This document shows positions 51,788 to 61,102 of a DNA stretch of 64,000 nt, piece after piece. Made by a program: the position numbers and the translations under genes. Origin of the DNA: Shewanella vesiculosa (GTDB lineage Bacteria > Pseudomonadota > Gammaproteobacteria > Enterobacterales > Shewanellaceae). Numbering within the stretch: the first letter of the stretch is position 1; every line of letters begins with the position of its first letter. The stretch is from positions 1,302,001 to 1,366,000 of the forward strand of contig NZ_CP073588.1 of assembly GCF_021560015.1 (NCBI RefSeq), given 5' to 3'. The notes beneath the pieces are model-generated. The model was not told the origin of the DNA, did not search any database, and saw nothing but the letters and a program-made list of their open reading frames with translations.

Positions 51788-51863
51788 TCCCCAGTAGTTC
51801 AGTTGGTAGAACGGCGGACTGTTAATCCGTATGTCACTGGTTCGAGTCCAGTCTGGGGAGCCA
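51788..51863 (+). tRNA. tRNA-Asn (GTT), copy 5
   Basis: 76 nt, identical to copy 1 (G-C acceptor variant). Spacers between the five copies are 33, 23, 29 and 29 bases and unrelated in sequence. No clear terminator was found after this copy. Confidence 0.96.
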
Positions 51864-52186
51864 TTATTATTAACTTTAAAAGCACGGTTAGCCCCCCTCC
51901 TCCTGCGAATCTTCCCAGTAATACAGTAGCTTATTAAATATTTTAGATTTTTCATTCATCATTTATCTCAAACATTTTTGCTTTTACAATCGTTAAATTT
52001 TCTATCGGAAATATTACCTTTGATTAATCATTAATTAATCTCATTTCTGCTATGATATTATCGATTATTATATAAACTATGTAGCATGTTACTTTTGGTT
52101 AAAAAACGACATTCGAACCACTGCAGCACAAGGTTTGTGCCAGATCGAGCAAGTTTAGCCAAACACACTCAAGGAATAGATGTTTT
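51864..52186. other. Gap between tRNA cluster and csrD-like gene
   Basis: 323 very AT-rich bases. No gene recognised. TATGATAT near 52050 could serve as a -10 box for the downstream gene, but no well-spaced -35 was seen. Confidence 0.4.
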
Positions 52187-54085
52187 ATGGGCTTATCGAA
52201 ATCCTTTCAGCTTGTTCTTTTTATCGTTTTTGGTTTATTAACTTTCCGAATTTTTACGGTGGAAAATAATGAAGCTCAACAACAAGGTGAAAACGCACGA
52301 GCTAATTATCAGCAATATGTGCAATCTATTGCTCAGTGGCAAGGAAATGGTGAAGCACTATACCAGCTTATGTCTGAAAAATTTTCGTTTCAGTTTTTCC
52401 AATATATTGATAAAACAGATAATAATAATAATTTTACTCATGGAAGTTTACTTCGCCCAGCTGGAGATTTCGCCAGTGAAATCTTCAATATTGAATTAGG
52501 CCATGTACAAAATTTTCCTGACGGTCGCTTACAAGTTAGATTAGATACTGCGAGCGTATTATCAGCCAGTTTTGATGATTTACAACAGACAGCGACCTTA
52601 TTGATTATCGCTTATGTGTCATTGATGTTGTTATTTGCATTGCTGATGCAACTACACCGTCGAAGAATCAATTATGCTGCCGAGTACATCTCTCACATTC
52701 CTGATTTATCGTTTCTCGCCATTGAGAAATCCCGCTTTCCAGGTGTTTTAAGACCACTCGGTAATACACTGGAAATTTGTCGCAGCCAGTTAAAGCTCAA
52801 CTTAGATCGTGTCAGAAAAGAGAATGAACAATTAACTAAAGCCGCATATCAAGATCCCGTCAGTGGATTTTCAACTCGACAACGTTTTACACAACATATT
52901 GAAGCAATTAGTAAAACGGATAAGCAACAGTATGGTGTACTCATAGTCGTAAAGGCTGCTGAACTGGCAAGCATCAATCAGTTGCATGGACGTGCTGCTG
53001 GAGATGATTATTTAGCAAAATTGGCAACCTGTATTCGAAAATCGCTAGCTAATCTTGGAATGAGTGAGTGCTTTAGAATCTCAAGTGGTGATTTTGCTAT
53101 TTTTATTGACAGCATTTCACTTAAAGAAGGCGAACGATTTTTAGAACACCTTAAACGCCACTTAGATGAATATGCCCAAACAACTAAAAGTGATTCCATT
53201 GCACATGCTGGTATGGTGCCCTATCAGCAAGGTAACGAGCCATTGGCATTGATGGCATTAGCCGATACGGCCGTCAGCGTGGCGCAAACAATGGGGCCCA
53301 ATCGTTACTATCAATTAGAGAAACTATCGGGTAGTGAGCAAATAAGCACGGAACATTGGAAAATCACTATAGATGACTTAATTAATCGAAGAAGTATTAA
53401 GTTTTATCAACAACCTATCCAACCTTGTAATAATGCAACTGAAGTTTACCGTGAATTATTAGCACGCTTTTATAATGTCGAAGGTAAACATTTACCCACT
53501 ACCACAGTCATTGCAATGGCTGAACGATATGGGATGAGTGTTGAATTAGATAAAATGATCGTGACACAAACCATCAAGGTGTTGAGCGAGAATCCAAGTA
53601 TTTCAGGCCATATGGGAGTCAATATCAGTGCTTATTCAGCACATCAAGACGGTTTTACCATGTGGCTTAAAGATATATTAACTAAACATCGTGGCACTGC
53701 GGCTCGATTGGTGTTTGAACTGAATGAATCAGGTATGCAGACTAATTTAGAATCTAGCCATAATTTTGTAAACGAAATACACAAAGCTGGAGCAAAAGTG
53801 GCTATCGAGCGCTTTGGTTTAGGCTTTACATCATTTAAATTTTTCCGAGAGGTACGTCCTGACTTTATCAAGTTAGACAGTAGTTACAGTAACAACATAG
53901 AACAGGACAACAATAATAAGTTCTTTGTCCGGATGATTGTTGATATTGCTAAACGCATCAGTATCCGTGTTATCGCTACAGGTGTTGAAAAACAAGACGA
54001 AAAGCTGACGTTAGAAAAACTGTTAGTAGATGGTATGCAAGGTTATTATATTGCTAAACCTGAGTTATTGTTAAATAAACAGTAA
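52187..54085 (+). CDS. csrD: CsrD-like protein: membrane-bound, degenerate GGDEF/EAL
   Basis: A 632-residue protein with two membrane helices (about residues 7-25 and 134-155) enclosing a periplasmic segment, then GGDEF-like (about 215-375) and EAL-like (about 390-630) domains. Both are degenerate: the GGDEF site reads SSGDF and the EAL motif is ELL. The metal-binding DDFG is ERFG, and the catalytic glutamate of AEGVE is threonine (ATGVE). Cyclic-di-GMP turnover is therefore not expected. Layout and sequence (for example FYQQPIQ, YRELLARFYN) follow E. coli CsrD and Vibrio MshH, which help RNase E degrade the Csr small RNAs. Followed by the rsx operon 140 bases later. Confidence 0.72.
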   Translation: MGLSKSFQLVLFIVFGLLTFRIFTVENNEAQQQGENARANYQQYVQSIAQWQGNGEALYQLMSEKFSFQFFQYIDKTDNNNNFTHGSLLRPAGDFASEIFNIELGHVQNFPDGRLQVRLDTASVLSASFDDLQQTATLLIIAYVSLMLLFALLMQLHRRRINYAAEYISHIPDLSFLAIEKSRFPGVLRPLGNTLEICRSQLKLNLDRVRKENEQLTKAAYQDPVSGFSTRQRFTQHIEAISKTDKQQYGVLIVVKAAELASINQLHGRAAGDDYLAKLATCIRKSLANLGMSECFRISSGDFAIFIDSISLKEGERFLEHLKRHLDEYAQTTKSDSIAHAGMVPYQQGNEPLALMALADTAVSVAQTMGPNRYYQLEKLSGSEQISTEHWKITIDDLINRRSIKFYQQPIQPCNNATEVYRELLARFYNVEGKHLPTTTVIAMAERYGMSVELDKMIVTQTIKVLSENPSISGHMGVNISAYSAHQDGFTMWLKDILTKHRGTAARLVFELNESGMQTNLESSHNFVNEIHKAGAKVAIERFGLGFTSFKFFREVRPDFIKLDSSYSNNIEQDNNNKFFVRMIVDIAKRISIRVIATGVEKQDEKLTLEKLLVDGMQGYYIAKPELLLNKQ

Positions 54086-54225
54086 AAACAACGTTAATAT
54101 ACGGTAAATATATCGCTTTTATTCTAAGGTTAAACATTTTATGTTTAACCTTATTTTTTATCCGTTGTTTATCGGCGCCAAACCTAAGATAATACTCGTA
54201 TCTATTGGTCAAAAAAATTGTAGCA

Positions 54226-54804
54226 ATGACAGAGTATCTTCTCCTGTTGATCGGCACAGTGCTGGTAAATAACTTCGTTCTGGTAAAATTCTTAGGTCTA
54301 TGCCCTTTTATGGGGGTGTCGAGCAAATTAGCGTCGGCGATCGGCATGTCAATGGCCACCACGTTTGTGTTGACCCTCGCTTCTATTTTGAGTTATTTAA
54401 CCAACGAATTTTTACTGCAACCTTTTGACTTAAGCTATTTACGCACCATGAGCTTTATTTTAGTGATTGCTGTTGTCGTACAATTCACTGAAATGGTGGT
54501 GCAAAAAACCAGCGCGTCTTTACATCGTGCTTTGGGAATTTATCTACCGCTTATTACCACCAATTGCGCCGTATTAGGCGTGGCATTGCTTAACGTTAAT
54601 GAAGACCATAACTTTATTGAATCGGCTATTTATGGTTTTGGTGCTGCTGTTGGTTTTTCTCTAGTGTTAATTTTATTTTCGGCCATGCGTGAGCGCTTGG
54701 CTGCTGCGGACGTGCCCTTACCTTTTCAAGGTGGTGCGATTGCGATGATCACTGCTGGTTTAATGTCATTAGCCTTTATGGGGTTTGCGGGGCTGGTTAA
54801 CTAA
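54226..54804 (+). CDS. rsxA: Rsx/Rnf electron transport complex subunit A
   Basis: A 192-residue inner-membrane protein with six helices, starting [37 protein letters not shown] and [12 protein letters not shown] are the conserved RnfA segments. It carries the first of the two membrane [2Fe-2S] cysteines shared with RsxE. I chose 54226 over an in-frame upstream start at 54205, since the family begins MTEY. The complex couples electron transfer between NADH and ferredoxin to ion movement, and in enterobacteria it also keeps SoxR reduced. Its stop overlaps the rsxB start (TAATG). Confidence 0.95.
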   Translation: MTEYLLLLIGTVLVNNFVLVKFLGLCPFMGVSSKLASAIGMSMATTFVLTLASILSYLTNEFLLQPFDLSYLRTMSFILVIAVVVQFTEMVVQKTSASLHRALGIYLPLITTNCAVLGVALLNVNEDHNFIESAIYGFGAAVGFSLVLILFSAMRERLAAADVPLPFQGGAIAMITAGLMSLAFMGFAGLVN

Positions 54805-55385
54805 TGTTGTCGAGTATATTCATTGCTGTAGCGATATTGACCGTTTTAGCGTTAGCATTTGGAGTCATTTTAGGCTTTGCATCGAAAAAGTTTAAAGTCG
54901 AAGGCAATCCTATTGTTGATCAAGTTGACACCCTGCTGCCACAGACTCAGTGTGGACAATGTGGTTATCCGGGTTGCCGGCCCTACGCCGAAGCCATTGC
55001 CAATGGCGATAAAATCAATAAATGCCCTCCTGGTGGTACTGCTACCATGGAAAAGATTGCCGAACTCATGGGCGTAGAACCGGAACCATTAGGTGAAGCA
55101 GCCCAAGCCAATGTGAAGAAAGTGGCTTATATCCGCGAAGATGAATGTATTGGCTGTACTAAATGTATTCAAGCATGCCCAGTCGACGCTATTTTAGGGG
55201 CTGGAAAATTAATGCATACCGTGATTGCCAAAGATTGTACTGGCTGCGATTTATGCGTTGAACCTTGTCCCGTCGATTGTATTGACATGATCCCCGTTGA
55301 AACCACTATACAAAATTGGGATTGGAAATTACGCGCAATTCCAATAAGCGTAATCGATCAACAGCAAGAGGATAAACGGTGTTAA
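54804..55385 (+). CDS. rsxB: Rsx/Rnf complex iron-sulfur subunit B
   Basis: 193 residues. An N-terminal membrane anchor (about residues 5-25) is followed by the 4Fe-4S domain [16 protein letters not shown] with a fourth cysteine in KCPPGG. Two ferredoxin clusters follow: [16 protein letters not shown] and [16 protein letters not shown]. It relays electrons within the Rsx complex on the cytoplasmic side. Its start overlaps the rsxA stop by one base and its end overlaps rsxC by 7 bases. Confidence 0.96.
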   Translation: MLSSIFIAVAILTVLALAFGVILGFASKKFKVEGNPIVDQVDTLLPQTQCGQCGYPGCRPYAEAIANGDKINKCPPGGTATMEKIAELMGVEPEPLGEAAQANVKKVAYIREDECIGCTKCIQACPVDAILGAGKLMHTVIAKDCTGCDLCVEPCPVDCIDMIPVETTIQNWDWKLRAIPISVIDQQQEDKRC

Positions 55386-57904
55386 CGTTATTAGAGCAAT
55401 TAGATAAAGGTCATTTGTGGCGCTCTCCTGGCGGGATCCATCCACCTGAACTGAAAACATTATCCAATCAAAGCGTAATATCATCGTTACCCTTGCCATC
55501 GCGATTTGTCGTACCGGTTCCCCTCGTCGGCCAACTTGCGATCATGAGTGTCAAGGTGGGTGACCACGTACTCAAAGGTCAAGCTCTCACTGAAGGAGCA
55601 GGCTTTACTTATTTGCCTGTTCACGCGCCTACCTCTGGTGTGGTTGTCGCCATAGAGCAACATAACAGTAACCATGCTTCTACATTGCCAGTGTTAAGCT
55701 GCATCATCGAAGCTGATGGTCTAGATACTTGGTGTGAATTAATACCAAACCAGCTTGAACAACTGTCAAAGTCGGCTATTTTAGACAAAATTAAACAAGC
55801 GGGTATTGCGGGTATGGGCGGCGCAGCGTTTCCCAGCCACGTAAAACTTAACCCTGCCAGTGAAATAGATTTAGTGATCATTAATGGTGTCGAGTGTGAA
55901 CCCTACATCAGCGCCGATGACAGATTAATGCGTGATTACAGTGATGAGATCTTAACTGGGATCAGCATTATTCATCAATTACTCAATCCTCAGCGCATTG
56001 TTATCGCTATTGAAGATAATAAACCTGAAGCAGCAAAAGCGATGCAAGCGGCAATTACTCGCAGTACATTGCCTAATGATATTATTCGCGTCACGGTTAT
56101 TCCGACCAAGTATCCTTCTGGCGGTGAAAAACAACTGATTCAAATTATTACCGGTAAAGAAGTACCCAGTGGAGCCATTCCAGCCCAACTTGGTATTGTG
56201 ATGCATAACGTCGGTACCGCCTATGCGATTCAAGAAGCCGTTTTACAAGGTAAGCCACTTATTGAACGCGTTGTCACTTTCACTGGGGAACGCGTCGGAA
56301 AACCAGGAAACTATTGGCTTCGCATAGGAACAACGGTGGCCGATGCTCTAAATCAAGTCAACTTTGCCCCAGATAATGGCCAAAAAGTCATTGTGGGTGG
56401 CCCAATGATGGGATACGCACTAGCAGATCTCGATGTGCCAATATTAAAAGGTACTAACTGCTTACTGACCCCCAGCCAAGCTGAAATCGCCCCAGACGCC
56501 GATGAGAAAGCCTGTATTCGATGTGGTGAGTGTGCAGTTGCCTGCCCGGCATTATTGCTACCTCAGCAATTATTTTGGCATGCAAAGGCCGAAGAATACG
56601 ATAAGGCTGCCAGCTTTAACTTAAAAGACTGCATAGAATGTGGTTGTTGCAGTTACGTATGCCCAAGTGATATTCCATTAGTAGAATACTATCGCGTGGC
56701 TAAATCTGCGCTGAAAAATACTGCAGAAGAAAAACTACAAGCTGAAAGAGCAAAACAACGTTTTGAAGTGCGCCTGCAACGACTTGAAGATGAAAAAACG
56801 GCTCGAGAAGAAAAATCTAAGCAAGCAGCTGCTAAACGCCAAGCGAATATGAAATCGAGCGACAAAGATGCCGTTGCCGCTGCAATGGCACGTATTGCTG
56901 CTAAAAAGGCTCAAACAGCAGATGCGACAAAGGACTCTGTCACAACACACACAAACATTACCGATGCACCAAGTGTAGCTGTGGACAGTCCGGACGCGAA
57001 GAAAACCGCGGTTAGTGCAGCAATTGAGCGGGCTAAAGCTAAAAAAGCCGCTATTGCAGCTCAGTCTTTAGCTGATAAGCAAGCTGATGTCACAGAGGCA
57101 ACTGCTGATCATTCCGCTGATAATATCGACGACAAGAAAGCAAAAATTGCCGCTGCGGTAGCTCGAGCAAAAGCCAAAAAAGCCGCGTTAGCTAATGAAT
57201 CGGCTGCAACCGATAACCCAGCTGAGCCTGATAGTGCTGTTGCGGCTGAGGCGATAAATAGCCCGAGTGCAACAAATAGCAGTATTAATGCCGCTCCTAT
57301 CGATGACAAAAAAGCTAAAATCGCTGCTGCGGTGGCTAAAGCAAAAGCCAAAAAAGCCGCGTTAGCGAATGAATCGGCTGCAACTGATAACCCTGCTGAG
57401 TCTGATAGTGCTGTTACGGCTGAGGCGATAAATACCCCGAGTGCAACAGATAGCAGTATTAACGTCGCTCCTGTTGATGACAAAAAAGCTAAAATCGCTG
57501 CTGCGGTGGCTAAAGCAAAAGCCAAAAAAGCCGCGTTAGCGAATGAATCGGCTGCAACCGATAACCCAGCTGAGCCTGATAGTGCTGTTGCGGCTGAGGC
57601 GATAAATAGCCCCATTGCAACAGATAGCAGTATTAACGCCGCTCCTGTCGATGACAAAAAAGCTAAAATCGCTGCTGCGGTGGCTAAAGCAAAAGCTAAA
57701 AAAGCAGCATTAGCTAATGAGTTGACGCAAACAGATGAGTCAGCCGTATCATCTACCGTCGTCAATCAGGCGATTAAGACCGCTAGTGATGTTGATATGA
57801 CCAATAGCGAAGCTCCTATTGATGACAAAAAAGCCAAAATTGCCGCCGCTGTCGCCAAAGCGAAAGCCAAGAAACTCGCTAACAGTGCTAAGCAAGAGGA
57901 ATAA
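55379..57904 (+). CDS. rsxC: Rsx/Rnf complex subunit C with repetitive C-terminal extension
   Basis: 841 residues from a GTG start (AGAGG upstream, overlapping rsxB by 7 bases). The N-terminal part has the NADH/FMN-binding fold with [16 protein letters not shown] and [17 protein letters not shown]; two 4Fe-4S clusters follow at [17 protein letters not shown] and [14 protein letters not shown]. After about residue 460 the protein becomes an Ala/Lys-rich, coiled and disordered tail. The tail contains five copies of [18 protein letters not shown] (the first with a single Ala-Arg change) separated by Ala/Ser/Asp-rich linkers. The RsxC tail is variable in gammaproteobacteria; here its 58-residue units are nearly identical at the DNA level. 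Confidence 0.95.
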   Translation: MLTLLEQLDKGHLWRSPGGIHPPELKTLSNQSVISSLPLPSRFVVPVPLVGQLAIMSVKVGDHVLKGQALTEGAGFTYLPVHAPTSGVVVAIEQHNSNHASTLPVLSCIIEADGLDTWCELIPNQLEQLSKSAILDKIKQAGIAGMGGAAFPSHVKLNPASEIDLVIINGVECEPYISADDRLMRDYSDEILTGISIIHQLLNPQRIVIAIEDNKPEAAKAMQAAITRSTLPNDIIRVTVIPTKYPSGGEKQLIQIITGKEVPSGAIPAQLGIVMHNVGTAYAIQEAVLQGKPLIERVVTFTGERVGKPGNYWLRIGTTVADALNQVNFAPDNGQKVIVGGPMMGYALADLDVPILKGTNCLLTPSQAEIAPDADEKACIRCGECAVACPALLLPQQLFWHAKAEEYDKAASFNLKDCIECGCCSYVCPSDIPLVEYYRVAKSALKNTAEEKLQAERAKQRFEVRLQRLEDEKTAREEKSKQAAAKRQANMKSSDKDAVAAAMARIAAKKAQTADATKDSVTTHTNITDAPSVAVDSPDAKKTAVSAAIERAKAKKAAIAAQSLADKQADVTEATADHSADNIDDKKAKIAAAVARAKAKKAALANESAATDNPAEPDSAVAAEAINSPSATNSSINAAPIDDKKAKIAAAVAKAKAKKAALANESAATDNPAESDSAVTAEAINTPSATDSSINVAPVDDKKAKIAAAVAKAKAKKAALANESAATDNPAEPDSAVAAEAINSPIATDSSINAAPVDDKKAKIAAAVAKAKAKKAALANELTQTDESAVSSTVVNQAIKTASDVDMTNSEAPIDDKKAKIAAAVAKAKAKKLANSAKQEE
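57128..57874 (+). repeat. 174-bp tandem repeats in rsxC
   Basis: Repeat starts (GATGACAAA or GACGACAAG) lie at 57128, 57302, 57476, 57650 and 57821: periods 174, 174, 174 and 171 bases, all multiples of three. Units starting at 57302 and 57476 are the most similar. The last copy is only the conserved lysine/alanine block. Near-identity of third positions points to recent expansion. Confidence 0.9.
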
Positions 57905-57909
57905 CCACT

Positions 57910-58962
57910 ATGGCATTTAAAATTGCCTCATCACCACATGTCAGTTCAACATCGCAAACCAATACAGTGATGAAGCGCGTTGCGCTATGCTTGATCCCCG
58001 GGATTGCTGTACAAAGCTATTATTTTGGCTATGGTACCTTAGTTCAATTATTACTCGCCATCACAGTAGCTTATCTCGCTGAAGCTGCAGTAATAAAGTT
58101 ACGTCACAAAAATATAACGGCAACCTTAGCGGATAATAGCGCATTGGTGACGGCAAGCTTACTGGCGGTTGCAATTCCGCCTTTAGCACCCTGGTGGATG
58201 ATCGTTATCGGGACATTATTTGCGATTGTGATTGTCAAGCAGCTCTATGGCGGATTGGGCAATAATGTCTTTAACCCTGCTATGGCTGCATACGTACTGC
58301 TGTTGATCTCATTTCCAGTGCAAATGACATCATGGGTTGCCCCGCAAACATTAGCCCTTAACAGCGCCGATATGTTGCATACGTTCAACAGTATCTTTCA
58401 ATTAAACACTGGCTACGCTGCAGACTATTTCCATCTTGCGATTGATGGCACAACGATGGCCACGCCACTAGATACCCTAAAAACCGACCTGTCGATGGGC
58501 CTGACTACAACAGAAAGTATGACTAAGACTATCTTTTCTGGCACTGTTGGCGAAGGTTGGTTTTGGGTCAATCTCGCCTATCTCATTGGCGGCATAGTCA
58601 TGCTGAAGCTCAAGGTGATCCGCTGGCACATAAGCGGATCAATTCTTTTGAGCTTATTTGTTTGTGCCAGTATTGGCTTTTTAATCAGCCCTGATACCTT
58701 CGTGAGCCCTACGATGCATTTATTTTCTGGGGGAACCATGCTGGCGGCATTTTTTATTGCCACGGACCCTGTGACTGCGGCAACGAGTACTCGTGGTCGT
58801 CTAATATTTGGCGCAATGATAGGCTTACTGATTTACTTAATAAGAACGTTTGGCGGCTATCCTGATGCTGTCGCATTTGCAGTGTTACTGGCGAATATGT
58901 GCGCACCATTTATCGATTATTATGTTCGCCCTCGCAGTTATGGTCATCGAGCAGGAAATTAA
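57910..58962 (+). CDS. rsxD: Rsx/Rnf complex subunit D
   Basis: A 350-residue inner-membrane protein, about nine or ten helices, homologous to Nqr[21 protein letters not shown] and [20 protein letters not shown] are conserved. The covalent-FMN threonine region reads DGTTMATPL, so the flavin-attachment threonine is present. Six bases separate it from rsxC and two from rsxG. Confidence 0.95.
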   Translation: MAFKIASSPHVSSTSQTNTVMKRVALCLIPGIAVQSYYFGYGTLVQLLLAITVAYLAEAAVIKLRHKNITATLADNSALVTASLLAVAIPPLAPWWMIVIGTLFAIVIVKQLYGGLGNNVFNPAMAAYVLLLISFPVQMTSWVAPQTLALNSADMLHTFNSIFQLNTGYAADYFHLAIDGTTMATPLDTLKTDLSMGLTTTESMTKTIFSGTVGEGWFWVNLAYLIGGIVMLKLKVIRWHISGSILLSLFVCASIGFLISPDTFVSPTMHLFSGGTMLAAFFIATDPVTAATSTRGRLIFGAMIGLLIYLIRTFGGYPDAVAFAVLLANMCAPFIDYYVRPRSYGHRAGN

Positions 58963-58964
58963 TT

Positions 58965-59612
58965 ATGTCTATTTTAACTACTAACCCGATGATTAAAAAT
59001 GGTCTTTTACTGGGCCTATTTGCCTTGTGTTGCACAGGTCTTGTAGCCTTAGTGCATGCGTTAACCAGCGACACGATTTCATTGCAACAGCAAAAACAAT
59101 TAACCTTGATTCTCAACCAAATCATTCCGCCCCAGTTACACGATAATGTACTCAGTGAGCAATGTATTTTGGTTAACTCGCCAGAACTATTAGGCACAGA
59201 AGCCGATTTACCGGCATATCTTGCTTATCAGGGTGATCAACCTGTCGCTATCGCAATAGAAGCAATTGCACCAGATGGCTATAATGGCGAGATAAAACTG
59301 ATTATCGGCGTTGATAACCAAGGGGAAATATTAGGTGTGCGAACCCTTTCCCATCAAGAGACTCCTGGGTTAGGTGATAAAATCGATCTTCGTAAATCTG
59401 ATTGGGTGACCCATTTCAGTGGCAAATTATTTAAAGACAACACCAGCATGTGGAAAGTAAAAAAAGACGGTGGCCAGTTTGATCAATTTACCGGTGCAAC
59501 CATTACTCCGCGCGCTTATGTTAAAGCCATTGCTAAAGCGATGACGTTTATTGAACAACATCGTCAAACACTGTACCAAAGTCATTATGCCTGTGAGGCC
59601 AACCATGAGTAA
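58965..59612 (+). CDS. rsxG: Rsx/Rnf complex FMN-binding subunit G
   Basis: 215 residues from the ATG at 58965 ([17 protein letters not shown]); a longer frame begins at 58899 but overlaps rsxD and does not match the family. One N-terminal membrane helix anchors a periplasmic FMN domain. The flavinylation motif is [11 protein letters not shown], with the threonine that carries [15 protein letters not shown] is also typical. It overlaps rsxE by 8 bases. Confidence 0.94.
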   Translation: MSILTTNPMIKNGLLLGLFALCCTGLVALVHALTSDTISLQQQKQLTLILNQIIPPQLHDNVLSEQCILVNSPELLGTEADLPAYLAYQGDQPVAIAIEAIAPDGYNGEIKLIIGVDNQGEILGVRTLSHQETPGLGDKIDLRKSDWVTHFSGKLFKDNTSMWKVKKDGGQFDQFTGATITPRAYVKAIAKAMTFIEQHRQTLYQSHYACEANHE

Positions 59613-60300
59613 TTATCGTGAAATAGCCGCTCAAGGGCTATGGAAAAACAATCCAGGGTTAGTGCAACTCTTAGGCCTATGTCCACTACTTGCCGTTACT
59701 GCCACCATTACTAATGCATTAGGTTTAGGTGTGGCCACTTTGCTGGTATTAGTTGGCTCAAATATTTTAGTCTCTTTAGTGCGCGATTTTGTTCCTAAAG
59801 AAATTCGAATCCCGGTATTTGTGATGATCATTGCTGCACTGGTGACTTGTGTGCAATTACTGATTAACGCTTATGCCTATAATTTATATTTATCATTAGG
59901 TATTTTCTTACCCTTGATCGTCACTAACTGCGTCATCATAGGTCGCGCTGAAGCATTTGCATCGCGTAATTCATTAGCCCACTCGACGTTCGATGGATTG
60001 ATGATGGGCTTGGGATTTACCGCAGTATTGGTAGTGTTAGGTGCAAGCCGTGAACTCATTGGTCAAGGGACTCTTTTTGACGGTGCAGATCTATTATTAG
60101 GTGATTGGGCCAGTGTCTTGACCATTCATGTATGGCAGGTAGACACACCATTTTTATTGGCCATGTTACCGCCAGGAGCATTCATTGGCATGGGATTACT
60201 AATCGCCCTTAAAAATGTCATCGACAGCCGAGTAAAAGCCATGCAACCTAAAGCTGAAGTAGTTGGTGTTACGCGGGCTCGGATCACTAAAGTCAACTAA
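59605..60300 (+). CDS. rsxE: Rsx/Rnf complex subunit E
   Basis: 231 residues, the same length as E. coli RsxE, from the ATG at 59605 ([20 protein letters not shown]). A six-helix protein paralogous to Rsx[11 protein letters not shown] and [18 protein letters not shown] contain the cysteines of the shared membrane cluster. The frame is open from 59551, but that part overlaps the end of rsxG. Last gene of the rsx cluster, followed by nth 59 bases later. Confidence 0.95.
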   Translation: MSNYREIAAQGLWKNNPGLVQLLGLCPLLAVTATITNALGLGVATLLVLVGSNILVSLVRDFVPKEIRIPVFVMIIAALVTCVQLLINAYAYNLYLSLGIFLPLIVTNCVIIGRAEAFASRNSLAHSTFDGLMMGLGFTAVLVVLGASRELIGQGTLFDGADLLLGDWASVLTIHVWQVDTPFLLAMLPPGAFIGMGLLIALKNVIDSRVKAMQPKAEVVGVTRARITKVN

Positions 60301-60359
60301 TACTCAACCGCTGTTAACCGACAGCGGCCGTTAACTTAACGATAAATTGACCGATTATT

Positions 60360-60992
60360 ATGAATAAAGATAAACGCCATCAAATTCTCTGCCGATTAAG
60401 GGACAATAACCCTAAACCTGAGACCGAACTTAATTTTTCCAGCCCATTTGAGCTCTTAGTTGCGGTCACATTATCAGCACAAGCAACTGACGTCAGTGTC
60501 AATAAAGCCACTGATAAATTGTTTCCAATTGCCAATACGCCTCAAGCAATCTACGACTTAGGCGTTGACGGGCTCAAGCAATATATTAAAACCATTGGCT
60601 TATACAATAACAAAGCCATTAATGTGATTAACGCCTGTAAAATGCTGATTGATTTACATGCTGGTGAAGTACCCGAAAATCGAGAAGCATTAGAAGCTTT
60701 ACCTGGAGTGGGACGAAAAACGGCCAATGTAGTACTCAATACCGCTTTTGGTTGGCCAACCATTGCCGTTGACACGCATATTTTTAGGTTAGCAAACCGG
60801 ACTAAATTTGCCCCAGGCAAAAATGTCGATCAAGTTGAACTGAATATGCTTAAAGTGGTGCCGAATGAGTTTAAAGTAGATGTTCATCATTGGTTTATTC
60901 TTCACGGACGGTACACTTGCTTAGCCAGAAAACCCCGTTGCGGCTCCTGTATTATCGAAGACTTGTGTGAGTTTAAAGATAAGACTGAGTAA
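60360..60992 (+). CDS. nth: Endonuclease III (base-excision repair glycosylase/AP lyase)
   Basis: A 210-residue HhH-GPD glycosylase removing oxidised pyrimidines. The helix-hairpin-helix and catalytic lysine are in LPGVGRKTANVVLN, the catalytic aspartate is in AVDTHIFRLANR, and the [4Fe-4S] cluster uses C-x6-C-x2-C-x5-C (CLARKPRCGSCIIEDLC). The start follows family length. It usually ends the rsx operon, as here. Its last 248 bases (60745-60992) are duplicated downstream at 62611-62858; the last 30 bases differ from the copy only at synonymous positions, so this end may have been replaced by recombination. Confidence 0.95.
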   Translation: MNKDKRHQILCRLRDNNPKPETELNFSSPFELLVAVTLSAQATDVSVNKATDKLFPIANTPQAIYDLGVDGLKQYIKTIGLYNNKAINVINACKMLIDLHAGEVPENREALEALPGVGRKTANVVLNTAFGWPTIAVDTHIFRLANRTKFAPGKNVDQVELNMLKVVPNEFKVDVHHWFILHGRYTCLARKPRCGSCIIEDLCEFKDKTE

Positions 60993-61016
60993 GCTAATTT
61001 TTAATTGAAATATATT

Positions 61017-61062
61017 GATGATCATGCGAATAACTTAAATATGTGCTACTCGCATGATTATC
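61017..61062. terminator. Inverted repeat between nth and amylase, bidirectional terminator-like
   Basis: A 16-bp stem with two mismatches (core ATCATGCGA / TCGCATGAT, 61021-61029 and 61050-61058) between the convergent nth and amylase genes. The T-tracts are weak. Confidence 0.55.
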
Positions 61063-61102
61063 TTAATTTGAAAACCTTAAATAGCCGCTTAACCTTTAAT
61101 TA

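Noticed and set aside
51370-51863. Regular repeats of about 76 bases with short unique spacers, at first sight like a CRISPR array
   Set aside because: The repeats fold as tRNA-Asn with encoded CCA and anticodon GTT, and spacers differ in length.
51413-51937. Plus-strand open frames of 79-87 residues with repeated segments (VQLVERRTVNPYVTGSSPV)
   Set aside because: They are translations of the tRNA-Asn genes and their spacers.
57109-57765. 218-residue minus-strand frame opposite rsxC
   Set aside because: It arises from the repetitive Lys/Ala codons of rsxC read backwards; it has no ribosome binding site and no homology, and rsxC is certain.
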